A stretch of 34,580 nucleotides of DNA from Bacteroidales bacterium. GTDB lineage: Bacteria; Bacteroidota; Bacteroidia; Bacteroidales; UBA932. The first letter of the stretch is position 1. The number at the start of each line of letters is the position of its first letter. Below are positions 15,119-21,724 of this stretch, in pieces. The notes under the pieces were generated by a model. The model made no database searches. It saw only the letters and a program-made list of their open reading frames with translations, and was not told where the DNA came from. The DNA lies in the NCBI GenBank assembly GCA_016291185.1, contig JAEFAI010000026.1, positions 1 to 34,580 on the forward strand, read 5' to 3'. The position numbers were made by a program, and so were the translations under genes.

Positions 15119-15439
15119 ATGAGAAATACGACAGCAGCATTGACGGAAGCGATCTATTACATCCTTCTTGCCTTACAAGAGCCCCTGCATGGATATGGCA
15201 TCATGCAGAAGACGTCCACCATGAGTAAAGGACGTTTGATCCTTTCGGCAGGCACCTTGTACGGCGCCATTTCGAATCTTCTGGAGAAGGAATGGATTCT
15301 TCCCTGCGGGGAATCCTCCGACACGGACGGCAAAAGAAAATTGTACCAGATCACAGAAAAAGGTCAGGAAGTTCTCCTGGCCGAACTCGAGCGTCTGGAA
15401 GAACTTGTGGAAAACGGCAGAAAGAACATTAAAAAATAA
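15119..15439 (+). CDS. PadR family transcriptional regulator
   Basis: Predicted PadR-type winged-helix repressor, 106 residues, the usual length of the short PadR-s2 group. The family core is plain: ALTEAIYYILLALQEPLHGYGIMQK, then SAGTLYGAISNLLEKEWI, then DGKRKLYQITEKGQEVLLAELERLEEL, which forms the wing and dimer helix. PadR proteins bind palindromic operators and are often autoregulated; a perfect palindrome abuts its own -7 box. The next gene encodes a DUF2812 membrane protein five bases downstream, a pairing known across Firmicutes and Bacteroidota. The effector is unknown. Confidence 0.93.
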   Translation: MRNTTAALTEAIYYILLALQEPLHGYGIMQKTSTMSKGRLILSAGTLYGAISNLLEKEWILPCGESSDTDGKRKLYQITEKGQEVLLAELERLEELVENGRKNIKK

Positions 15440-15444
15440 ACGAT

Positions 15445-16011
15445 ATGAAAACAAGCAAGATTTCCATCAACTGTTTTGTCGATTTCGACAAAGAGGAACA
15501 GTGGCTGAACGACATGGTCCAAAAAGGCTGGGCTTTCTGGCATACGAACGGAGTCATCTATCGATTCAAGGCATGCAAACCCGGAGAGTTCATCTATCAA
15601 ATTGACTTTGACGAGAAGAAGAAGGAAGGTATCGATGACTATGTGGTATTTCGCAGGTCGTGCGGTGACCAGTTCGTCCATCAGTGTAAAAACAGAATCT
15701 ACTGGAAGAGGGAAACGATATCCGGACCGTTCGAAGCAGAGAATAACGTTGCAGCAAAGCTGCGCCTGACAAACAAGGCCTTCAACCATCATCTGAACAG
15801 CTTCATCGGTCTCACACTCATCGCTGCTTTTGCTTTCCTTGTCTTGATGCCGCTCGGCAAGCACCTTCCTGAAAATGCCTTCTCCAGCTGGATGAGCGAC
15901 TTCAGTACCGGATTGACGTACGGCATCCTCCTGGCAGAGCTGATCATTTTGCTTCCGGTGTTGAAAAAGCTCCACAAAAAGATCAATGAGCTGATCGGGC
16001 AGATCATCTAG
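15445..16011 (+). CDS. DUF2812 domain membrane protein
   Basis: Predicted DUF2812 protein, 188 residues. The N-terminal soluble part (about 1-110) has the DUF2812 features: FVDFDKEEQWLNDMVQKGWAFW and YRFKACKPGEFIYQIDFDE. Two C-terminal hydrophobic helices follow (about 120-138 and 155-175), then a basic amphipathic tail. The function is unknown; genes of this type usually follow a padR gene, as here (gap of five bases). The pair most likely forms an operon under the palindrome-bearing promoter, with PadR repressing both. Confidence 0.85.
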   Translation: MKTSKISINCFVDFDKEEQWLNDMVQKGWAFWHTNGVIYRFKACKPGEFIYQIDFDEKKKEGIDDYVVFRRSCGDQFVHQCKNRIYWKRETISGPFEAENNVAAKLRLTNKAFNHHLNSFIGLTLIAAFAFLVLMPLGKHLPENAFSSWMSDFSTGLTYGILLAELIILLPVLKKLHKKINELIGQII

Positions 16012-16117
16012 AAAAGGCTGGGCATCCTGGTATCCAGGGAACGGACCTCCTTCCGGAGACTACTGTCAATCGGTACGATCCTGCCCTCTTTTATCGGTTA
16101 TAAAATAATTCAGTGAT

Positions 16118-16591
16118 ATGGAATTCAGAGAATTACGACGCATCAAGCAAGCCGCTACGCCTCAGGAATGCGAAGCGGTGCTCTCCGCGGCACAGCGCGG
16201 CATCCTTGCCGTCCACGGAGAGAACGGCTACCCATATGGACTTCCCGTCAATTACCTGTATCTGGACGGCAAGATCTACTTCCACTGCGCCAAAGCCGGA
16301 CATAAACTGGATGCCGTTCGAGCCAATGACAAGGTGTGCTTCACGGTTCTTTCCGAACCTGTGAAAAATCCTGGGGAATGGTGGAACTGCTTTACCAGCG
16401 TCATCTGCTTCGGCCGTATCTCGGAGGTGACGGACGAGCAGGAGAAAGACCGTCTCCTGCGACAGATTGGAGCCAAATATTTCCCTGAAGGATATGACCT
16501 GGAGAAAGACATGGCCAAAAATGCCCCGAATGCGCTGATACTGGGTATCACCATTGACCACATGTCCGGAAAGCATGTAAGAGAGAAATAG
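16118..16591 (+). CDS. pyridoxamine 5'-phosphate oxidase-like flavoprotein, NimA-like
   Basis: Predicted FMN-binding split-barrel protein of the pyridoxamine-phosphate-oxidase-like family, 157 residues, near the nitroimidazole-reductase NimA group. Visible family blocks are AAQRGILAVHGENGYPYGLPVNYLY, IYFHCAKAGHKLDAVRANDKVCF and SVICFGRISEV; the FHCAKAGHKLD stretch holds the His associated with flavin or substrate binding in Nim proteins. Whether it reduces nitro compounds cannot be told from sequence; many genomic homologues do not confer resistance. It is preceded by a 106-base gap containing one TATCGG half-site (16091-16096) but no clear consensus promoter, and followed by a DUF3795 remnant. 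Confidence 0.87.
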   Translation: MEFRELRRIKQAATPQECEAVLSAAQRGILAVHGENGYPYGLPVNYLYLDGKIYFHCAKAGHKLDAVRANDKVCFTVLSEPVKNPGEWWNCFTSVICFGRISEVTDEQEKDRLLRQIGAKYFPEGYDLEKDMAKNAPNALILGITIDHMSGKHVREK

Positions 16592-16640
16592 TATTAGCCG
16601 ATTTATTCACATTTATCGACCTGTTTTCTTATATAAAAGA

Positions 16641-16736
16641 TTGATTGCCATCTGTGGACTGGACTACGAAAAGTGCAATGCCGATATTGCCACGAAGACT
16701 AATGACCAGGCCAGGAATAATCTTAAGCGTATCTAA
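16641..16736 (+). pseudogene. DUF3795 N-terminal remnant
   Basis: An open stretch of 31 codons from TTG 16641 reads LIAICGLDYEKCNADIATKT and continues NDQARNNLKRI before a stop. The motif ICGLDxEKCxAxIATxTND matches my recollection of the start of DUF3795 proteins, which are normally about 100-150 residues and cysteine-rich. Here the frame ends immediately after the motif, two bases before the TfoX-N gene. It therefore looks like a truncated remnant, perhaps left when the TfoX-N gene was joined to it by deletion. Confidence 0.5.
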
Positions 16737-16738
16737 TT

Positions 16739-17065
16739 ATGGATAGTAATTCTGACTTTGTACAATACATCATCGACCAGTGTTCGGGCGCTGGGGAGAT
16801 TGCCGTCAAAAAGATGATGGGAGACTACTGCGCCTATTGCGACGGTGTTCTCTTCGGCCTCATCTGTGACAACAACTTCTACGTAAAGGTGACAGAGCCG
16901 GGTAAGGCACTGCTCAAAGAAGTTATCCTGCGGCCGCCGTATGACGGAGCCAAGGACTATTTCTACATCAGCGATGTGGATGACCGGGATTATCTGACGG
17001 CGCTCATTAAGGCCACGATTCCGGCACTACCGAAACCGAAGACAAAGAAGAATCCGATGAAATAA
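16739..17065 (+). CDS. TfoX N-terminal domain protein
   Basis: Predicted TfoX_N (Sxy-like) domain protein, 108 residues. The family pattern is visible as VKKMMGDYCAYCDGVLFGLICDNNFYVKV and AKDYFYISDVDDRDYLTALIKAT. It lacks the C-terminal domain of full-length TfoX/Sxy, and stand-alone TfoX_N proteins have no established role; competence regulation should not be assumed. The basic tail PKPKTKKNPMK is typical. It converges with the small HTH gene, with three bases between stop codons. Confidence 0.87.
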   Translation: MDSNSDFVQYIIDQCSGAGEIAVKKMMGDYCAYCDGVLFGLICDNNFYVKVTEPGKALLKEVILRPPYDGAKDYFYISDVDDRDYLTALIKATIPALPKPKTKKNPMK

Positions 17066-17068
17066 GAT

Positions 17069-17245
17069 TCACTTCTGGGCGGGCTCCCACTTGCAGCGGA
17101 CAGGAGAGACAATGGCACCTTCCTTCTTGAGTTCGGCGAAGGCCTTGTCCACGTCCTTGCGGTCCAGACCGGTGATTTCGGCCATCTTGCCGGCGTTCAC
17201 GGGTGCGCCGAATTCGCGCATGGCTTTGAGTACTTGTTCTTTCAT
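17069..17245 (-). CDS. small winged-helix transcriptional regulator
   Basis: A 58-residue protein, MKEQVLKAMREFGAPVNAGK to the end CKWEPAQK. The helix-turn-helix is readable: two N-terminal helices, then AGKMAEITGLDRKDVDKAFAELKKEGAIVSP, as in small winged-helix domains. From memory, near-identical proteins occur widely in Bacteroidales as annotated regulators without known targets. It begins three bases after the stop of the ferritin-like gene on the same strand, so the two are co-transcribed. It may sense metal or redox state for that gene through Cys51, but this is speculation. Confidence 0.75.
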   Translation of the reverse strand: MKEQVLKAMREFGAPVNAGKMAEITGLDRKDVDKAFAELKKEGAIVSPVRCKWEPAQK

Positions 17246-17248
17246 GGC

Positions 17249-17710
17249 TTACATCATTGCAATTAAGAAGTTCTCGTAACCGAGTTTCTCGATGAGATAG
17301 AGATACTGCGCTTCCCAGGCCATGTGGTCTTTCTCGCCGTCAATCCATTTCTGGATGAGCTTCTGGGTAGGATAGTCATCGGCAAAGGCGGCGGCCAGTT
17401 CGCTGATTTCTTTTACTGCGTCAGGTTGATAGTCCGACTCGATCTGCTGCTTCGGGTCATCGTAGAACGGGAATTCGATAGTCTTCATCGCCGCCTGAAG
17501 GTCAGCGGGCTTGCAGCCGAGTTCCACCAGGCGGTTCAGGACTTCTTCTGCTTCGTCCCACTCTTCTTCTGCCTCTTCCTTCCACTTGTCGGCCAGCTTG
17601 TTCCAGCCCTGCAGACGGCAATATGCCGAGAATGCGAAATGTTGTTTGCTGTTGCCAAACCATACAGCGCCAAGGTAGGCGAACTGTTTCAATGCTTCTT
17701 CTTTTGTCAT
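17249..17710 (-). CDS. ferritin-like domain protein
   Basis: Predicted four-helix-bundle protein of the ferritin-like superfamily, 153 residues. Four amphipathic helices are visible, with acidic positions in WKEEAEEEWDEAEEVLNRL and IQKWIDGEKDHMAWEAQYL, the latter resembling the E-x-x-H pattern of helix D. The helix A region, NSKQHFAFSAYCRLQGW, lacks the usual metal-binding Glu, and the EExxH of helix B is EEEWDEA. The ferroxidase site is therefore incomplete and iron storage is uncertain; I infer only the fold. The small HTH gene follows after three bases. A TAATTTCG -7-like box lies at 17745-17738. Confidence 0.65.
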   Translation of the reverse strand: MTKEEALKQFAYLGAVWFGNSKQHFAFSAYCRLQGWNKLADKWKEEAEEEWDEAEEVLNRLVELGCKPADLQAAMKTIEFPFYDDPKQQIESDYQPDAVKEISELAAAFADDYPTQKLIQKWIDGEKDHMAWEAQYLYLIEKLGYENFLIAMM

Positions 17711-17775
17711 AACGTTATTAGTTTATAGTGGATGTTGCGAAATTACGTCTTTCTATAGAAAAATATACGAGCAAG

Positions 17776-17827
17776 ACGAAACAAAAACCGACCGATACGA
17801 AACAATTCAAAATTATTTATAACTTTG
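17776..17827 (+). promoter_or_regulatory. AraC-type direct repeats and araC promoter
   Basis: Two identical nine-base repeats ACGAAACAA begin at 17776 and 17797, exactly 21 bases apart (two helical turns), upstream of the -7 box TAACTTTG (17820-17827). No TTTG -33 box exists; the second repeat occupies that region. The arrangement fits binding of an AraC protein to direct repeats and activation from the -33 position. The repeats lie between the divergent ferritin-like and AraC genes, so either could be the target. Confidence 0.6.
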
Positions 17828-17854
17828 TTCTGCAGCAATGTATTTTTATACGCT

Positions 17855-18748
17855 ATGTACACGATTCCAGATACTTGGATGTGGCAATACGGAAAATCCC
17901 GTTATAAGGACTGGGACGGCCGTTTCTTAAGCTTTGAAGCGGATAAGGAAACGTATATGCGCACGAATACGCTGCCGGGGACGGTAGCCGCTTATGCTTT
18001 TATCATTGTCCTGAGAGGCAGTTCCACCCTTCTCTACAACGGGCGGGAGATAACGACCGAGAGAAACCACTTGTTTATCTATATGCCCGGTTTCCCGATC
18101 CGCGTGAAGGATGTATCCGAAGACTATGCCGGGCTTTGTCTTGTAGCCGACGAATCCTTCACCGCAGGAACGCCATCCATCCGAAATGCCGTCCGCTCGG
18201 CGCTGCTTCCCATCTTTGAGATGCGTCAGCCTGTTGTTGGTATTTCTTCTGAAGACAGCGCACGACTCAGCTCACTGATCCGGATGGCCGGGGATTATCT
18301 CATGTCCGAGAATCCCCTTCGCCAGGAAATGCTTAAAAATCTTTATGCTCTCTTCCTGATGGACCTCTCGTCCATTCTTTCCCGAAGAACGCAGCATGGC
18401 AAGTTCGGGAAAAGAGCGGAAGACCTGTTCATGGATTTCATTCACCTGCTTCCGAAACATTATGTTCACGAACACGGCATTGAGTTCTATGCAGACGCGC
18501 TCAACGTTACGCCTACCTATCTCTCGCGGGTTGTCCGACAGGTCTCCGGGAGGACCGTCGTGGAGTATATCAACCGATTGTTGCTGATGGAGGCCATCTG
18601 GCTGCTTGAGAGCACCACCCTGAGCATCGATGAGATTGCCGAAAGAATCAACTATGCCGACTCGACCACCTTCGGCCGCTTCTTCTTCCGGATGAAAGGT
18701 GTTACCCCCAGAGAGTACAGGAAGAATCTGTTAAAGATTTCTTCTTAA
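17855..18748 (+). CDS. AraC family transcriptional regulator
   Basis: Predicted AraC/XylS-type regulator, 297 residues. The N-terminal half (about 20-150) looks like a cupin ligand-binding domain (TVAAYAFIIVLRGSSTLLYNGR). The C-terminal 100 residues hold the double helix-turn-helix: LNVTPTYLSRVVRQVSGRTVVEYINRLLLMEA, then TTLSIDEIAERINYADSTTFGRFFFRMKGVTPREYR, which is the full AraC signature. The ATG at 17855 is chosen because the promoter box TAACTTTG ends at 17827 and the domain starts soon after. Two direct repeats upstream may be its own operator. The next gene starts 26 bases downstream on the same strand. Confidence 0.92.
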   Translation: MYTIPDTWMWQYGKSRYKDWDGRFLSFEADKETYMRTNTLPGTVAAYAFIIVLRGSSTLLYNGREITTERNHLFIYMPGFPIRVKDVSEDYAGLCLVADESFTAGTPSIRNAVRSALLPIFEMRQPVVGISSEDSARLSSLIRMAGDYLMSENPLRQEMLKNLYALFLMDLSSILSRRTQHGKFGKRAEDLFMDFIHLLPKHYVHEHGIEFYADALNVTPTYLSRVVRQVSGRTVVEYINRLLLMEAIWLLESTTLSIDEIAERINYADSTTFGRFFFRMKGVTPREYRKNLLKISS

Positions 18749-18774
18749 ATTCGCACCTATAAATCGGAATTTGA

Positions 18775-19506
18775 ATGAAAAGAGTAGTCTTATCCCTCAT
18801 TATTGTATTTTGCTCCTTTTCACTCTTTGCTCAAACTGTGGAGATAAGTGGAACTGTGTTTGATGAAAACGGCGAACCTATGAGAGTCCGTTGTTACGTT
18901 TACACTTCAAAAAGCAATAGTACGATCACTGATTCCTTGGGCCGCTATTCATTATCTGTCCCGTCAAACAAAGAAACCACCCTTTATTTCTCATTGATTG
19001 GATATAAGGATGGATTTATCGTTGTTAATCCTGACGCTGGTCAGACTGATTATCCAATAAAGATGGAGATAGATACAACGGCCGTTTTCGGCCGGGAAGT
19101 ACTTGTCTGTATGAGCAATGCCCAAGAACGCAACGATTCTTTATGGGTATGGACACAGGCTTTCCCTGTCAATGCCGAATATATGGTCCTATATACTCAG
19201 GAGAGGCGCTCTCGTTCTTCTTCTGAAAGACAAAGGTTTGGGGCTGAGAACTATCCTATTGCTTACGTGTTTAGATTTGAAGATGCTAATCATTATCCTA
19301 TCTCGCACAAATTGAAACGTAGCACTTTGAAAGTCATAAAGAAGTACCCCGTCGACAGAATCACTTTTGCAGGCTTTGTGCTGGATCACATTGACAATAT
19401 GCAAAATGATACTATCGCTCAAATAGCCTCAGCAAAGGTTGCAAGCTATGGGCTTCACGATTACGGGAAACGAGACACTCCTGTTTATTACTACAGACGC
19501 AAGTAA
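18775..19506 (+). CDS. secreted protein with carboxypeptidase-like regulatory domain
   Basis: Predicted exported protein, 243 residues. A signal peptide (MKRVVLSLIIVFCSFSLFAQ) precedes a carboxypeptidase-regulatory-like beta-sandwich (about 22-105): VEISGTVFDENGEPMRVRCYVYTSKS, then TDSLGRYSLSVPSN and LIGYKDGFIVV. The C-terminal 130 residues have no recognised domain and are rich in Arg and aromatics. It is visibly more AT-rich than most of the window, suggesting recent acquisition. It starts 26 bases after the AraC gene and may be its target. No TonB-dependent barrel is fused to the domain. Confidence 0.75.
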   Translation: MKRVVLSLIIVFCSFSLFAQTVEISGTVFDENGEPMRVRCYVYTSKSNSTITDSLGRYSLSVPSNKETTLYFSLIGYKDGFIVVNPDAGQTDYPIKMEIDTTAVFGREVLVCMSNAQERNDSLWVWTQAFPVNAEYMVLYTQERRSRSSSERQRFGAENYPIAYVFRFEDANHYPISHKLKRSTLKVIKKYPVDRITFAGFVLDHIDNMQNDTIAQIASAKVASYGLHDYGKRDTPVYYYRRK

Positions 19507-19534
19507 ATTCGTATTTATCGGCCGCCTTGCCTGC

Positions 19535-19570
19535 TGCCGGGCACGCTGGAGGCCCTTTTTGTGCCCGGCA
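19535..19570. repeat. inverted repeat (10-base stem)
   Basis: TGCCGGGCAC (19535-19544) and GTGCCCGGCA (19561-19570) form a perfect 10-base stem with a 16-base loop that contains a run of T. It lies just after the secreted protein gene and may act as a transcription end or mRNA stabiliser; no T run follows the stem on either strand, so it is not a classical terminator. Confidence 0.55.
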
Positions 19571-19670
19571 ACCTTATGGAATTGCGGTTTTGTACTCCCC
19601 CGAAAACAGGGATAGTATAAACACACATCTATCGTTCAATCAGCAATCTACACCTCACAGCAAGAACGAG

Positions 19671-19764
19671 ATTCCGGGTCAAGCCCGGAATGACTATGGA
19701 AGGTCGGAAGAATGACGGATGGAAGATCTGGAGCGGATCTGGTCCCTGCGGGACGTCATTCCGG
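19671..19764. repeat. palindromic intergenic repeat element
   Basis: Nested inverted repeats: ATTCCGGG-TCAAG-CCCGGAAT (19671-19691); CCGGAATGAC (19685-19694) with GTCATTCCGG (19755-19764); GAATGACG (19710-19717) with CGTCATTC (19754-19761); and GTCCC-TGC-GGGAC (19742-19754). It lies between convergent genes. The layout resembles REP/MITE-like repeats; only one copy is in this window. The rest of the 268-base gap (19507-19774) holds the hairpin at 19535 and no gene that I can see. Confidence 0.6.
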
Positions 19765-19774
19765 ATCCAAAAGT

Positions 19775-20533
19775 CTAAGTCGCAAGCTTTTCCCGCAGGG
19801 CCCTGACAACGGGCGCCGTGATGACGATCTCCGTCTGCTCAAAGGGAGGTTTGAGGTCTAGGATTTTGTTGCGGCCCAGCGTAGAGCGGATGCGACCGAT
19901 CTCGCTGAGACGCACCAGATGATTGCGGGACACCCGCATGAATACTTCAGGGTCCAACTCTTCCTGCAACGAAGACAGCGAATGGCCGGCAATGCCGGAT
20001 ACCCCGTCCCGGCACCAGAGCCGAACCATGCCGAGATCATATTCGGCATAGACCACGTCCTCCACGTCCACGATGACCGTGCTGTCCCCGCGATTCATTT
20101 CCAGGCGCCTGCGATAGAGCGGCTGACCGGACCCGAGCTGACCGGCAGCGCTGCGGGCCTGTTGCACGCCTGTCCGAAGCATGCGGCCTTCGAAACGCGT
20201 AAGCGCATCCTCCAGGTCCTGCTGGCCATAAGGTTTCAGCAGATAATCGATGCAATTGTAATCAAAGGCGCGCAGAGCATACTCATCATAGGCGGTCGTG
20301 AAAACGATCAGCGCATCCGTCGAGACGGCGTCGAACACCTCGAAACTGTAGCCGTCTTCCAGGCGGATATCAGCAAAGATCAAGTCCAGATCGGGATACG
20401 ATCGAATGGCCGCGGAAGCGGAACGGATATCGGCCACCGGACCTATTATCTTCCATTCCGGGCGCAGGCGCGCCAGCAGGGACCGAAGCCGCTCAGCGAG
20501 GGGCGCTTCATCTTCAATGATCAAGACTATCAT
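19775..20533 (-). CDS. LytTR family response regulator
   Basis: Predicted two-component response regulator, 252 residues. The receiver domain (about 1-120) starts MIVLIIEDEAPLAERL, has phospho-acceptor Asp55 in IFADIRLEDGYSFEV and the conserved Lys in DYLLKPYGQQDLE. The C-terminal LytTR DNA-binding domain (about 155-250) has DVEDVVYAEYDLGMVRLW and FMRVSRNHLVRLSEIGRI. The ATG at 20533 is chosen because the receiver begins at once. Its start lies inside the end of the sensor kinase gene (20-base overlap), so the two are translationally coupled. The likely target is the divergent outer-membrane protein gene (inference). Confidence 0.92.
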   Translation of the reverse strand: MIVLIIEDEAPLAERLRSLLARLRPEWKIIGPVADIRSASAAIRSYPDLDLIFADIRLEDGYSFEVFDAVSTDALIVFTTAYDEYALRAFDYNCIDYLLKPYGQQDLEDALTRFEGRMLRTGVQQARSAAGQLGSGQPLYRRRLEMNRGDSTVIVDVEDVVYAEYDLGMVRLWCRDGVSGIAGHSLSSLQEELDPEVFMRVSRNHLVRLSEIGRIRSTLGRNKILDLKPPFEQTEIVITAPVVRALREKLAT

Positions 20534-21578
20534 ACAGGTCGGTACTTTTGATGACTGGCAGACAGACCGAAAAACGCGTTTCCGTCGCATGGACGGAAAT
20601 CACTTTGCCGCATATCAGCCGATATCGTTCGGACAGGGTCTGCAGGCCGCTCCCGGTGGTCGGAATCGCGTTCGCGAGCGGCTGTACGTTATTGGAGACC
20701 GTGACGGTGTCGTTATCGATCCGAAGCTGGATGTCCAGCGGACGGTCCGCACCGCTGGCGTTGTGCTTCAGGGCGTTTTCGATCAGACCTTGCAAAGCGA
20801 GCGGCGGAATCATCGCGTCGGCTGGCCCCGGAGCTCCCTCGACACGGATATGGACGTGGCTATGGCGCAGGGTCAGGTTCTTGGCATATTCTTCCACGAA
20901 ACCCAGTTCCTCCCGCAGCGGCACCACCCGGGCATCGCCCTTCGAGACAATATACCGATACATCCGGCACATGGAATCATTGAAAGCGGTTGCGGCCGCC
21001 GGATCCGTCTCGATCAACGAACCCAGCGTGGCCAGGGAGTTGAATACAAAATGGTTGTCCGTCTTGAGTTTCAGCCGGTCCACGGTCGCCTGCAGGGAGA
21101 CCGTCGCCTCAGCACGATAGCGGTTCGTCAGGTAGGAGATGAAGAACACGGACGTCAGGAAATACGCTACCAGGCTATCGCAGGTAAAGACATCCCAGGA
21201 CAGGCTCCAGGCTTCCGGGAAGAGCTTGGCATAGACTCCTGCGATCAGCACGGACAGGGCAATGACGGAGAAAAGGAGCAGGAGGTTCTGAAGCAAGACC
21301 GATGCGAAAGAATACTTCCTGTTCCAGAAAAGCCGGATAATCAACCGGCTGAACAGGAGCGACAGTTCCATCAGCACGAGGGTATCGAGCAGCGTGGGCA
21401 GCATACCCATCAACCAGTCCGCGAAACTCCCTCCCTGCGAAAAATCGGAAAAATCCGGATGCAGGAGGAACCACAGCAGTTCGTTGACAAGCACCGCCGT
21501 CAGCAGGGTCAGCAGATGCCGTCTGCGCGCCACGCGCGGAGAGGAGCCATCGCTTGTAAAGATATTCACTTTCGCCAT
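20514..21578 (-). CDS. LytS-type sensor histidine kinase
   Basis: Predicted membrane histidine kinase of the LytS/YehU class, 354 residues. About four hydrophobic helices lie in the first 150 residues (TLLTAVLVNELLWFLL, TLLDTLVLMELSLLF, LLQNLLLLFSVIALSVLIAG, SLVAYFLTSVFFISYL), with no extracellular sensor domain. The phospho-acceptor region reads DNHFVFNSLATLGSLIE with His176, instead of the usual PHFLFN. ATPase features are ALQGLIENALKHNA (N box) and TTGSGLQTLSERYRLI (G box). ATG 21578 lies four bases after the -7 box TATCTTTG (21590-21583), implying a nearly leaderless mRNA. Its signal is unknown; it overlaps the LytTR regulator gene. Confidence 0.9.
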   Translation of the reverse strand: MAKVNIFTSDGSSPRVARRRHLLTLLTAVLVNELLWFLLHPDFSDFSQGGSFADWLMGMLPTLLDTLVLMELSLLFSRLIIRLFWNRKYSFASVLLQNLLLLFSVIALSVLIAGVYAKLFPEAWSLSWDVFTCDSLVAYFLTSVFFISYLTNRYRAEATVSLQATVDRLKLKTDNHFVFNSLATLGSLIETDPAAATAFNDSMCRMYRYIVSKGDARVVPLREELGFVEEYAKNLTLRHSHVHIRVEGAPGPADAMIPPLALQGLIENALKHNASGADRPLDIQLRIDNDTVTVSNNVQPLANAIPTTGSGLQTLSERYRLICGKVISVHATETRFSVCLPVIKSTDLYDSLDH

Positions 21579-21582
21579 GTTG

Positions 21583-21590
21583 CAAAGATA
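21583..21590 (-). promoter_or_regulatory. -7 box of the LytS/LytTR operon
   Basis: On the minus strand TATCTTTG matches TAnnTTTG exactly and ends four bases before the kinase ATG. Transcription would begin at or next to the start codon. Confidence 0.55.
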
Positions 21591-21724
21591 AGGCTTTCCG
21601 GCGGGAAGAAAAACGATGCATGTCGTGTTCATCGGCGGAAATGTCGGCTTCGTTGTCTTATTCTTGGCAGAACGGGGCTGGGGCTGCATTTTTGTACCCG
21701 GTTTCGAAAACAAAGCAACACGAT

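Noticed and set aside
16012..16117. Possible short gene or RNA in the gap between DUF2812 and the NimA-like gene
   Set aside because: Only short frames without motifs; one weak CCTGG/CCAGG hairpin and a single TATCGG half-site, not enough to call.
19507..19670. Possible pseudogene between the secreted protein and the repeat element
   Set aside because: Translations in all frames read as non-coding; only the 10-base inverted repeat is supported.
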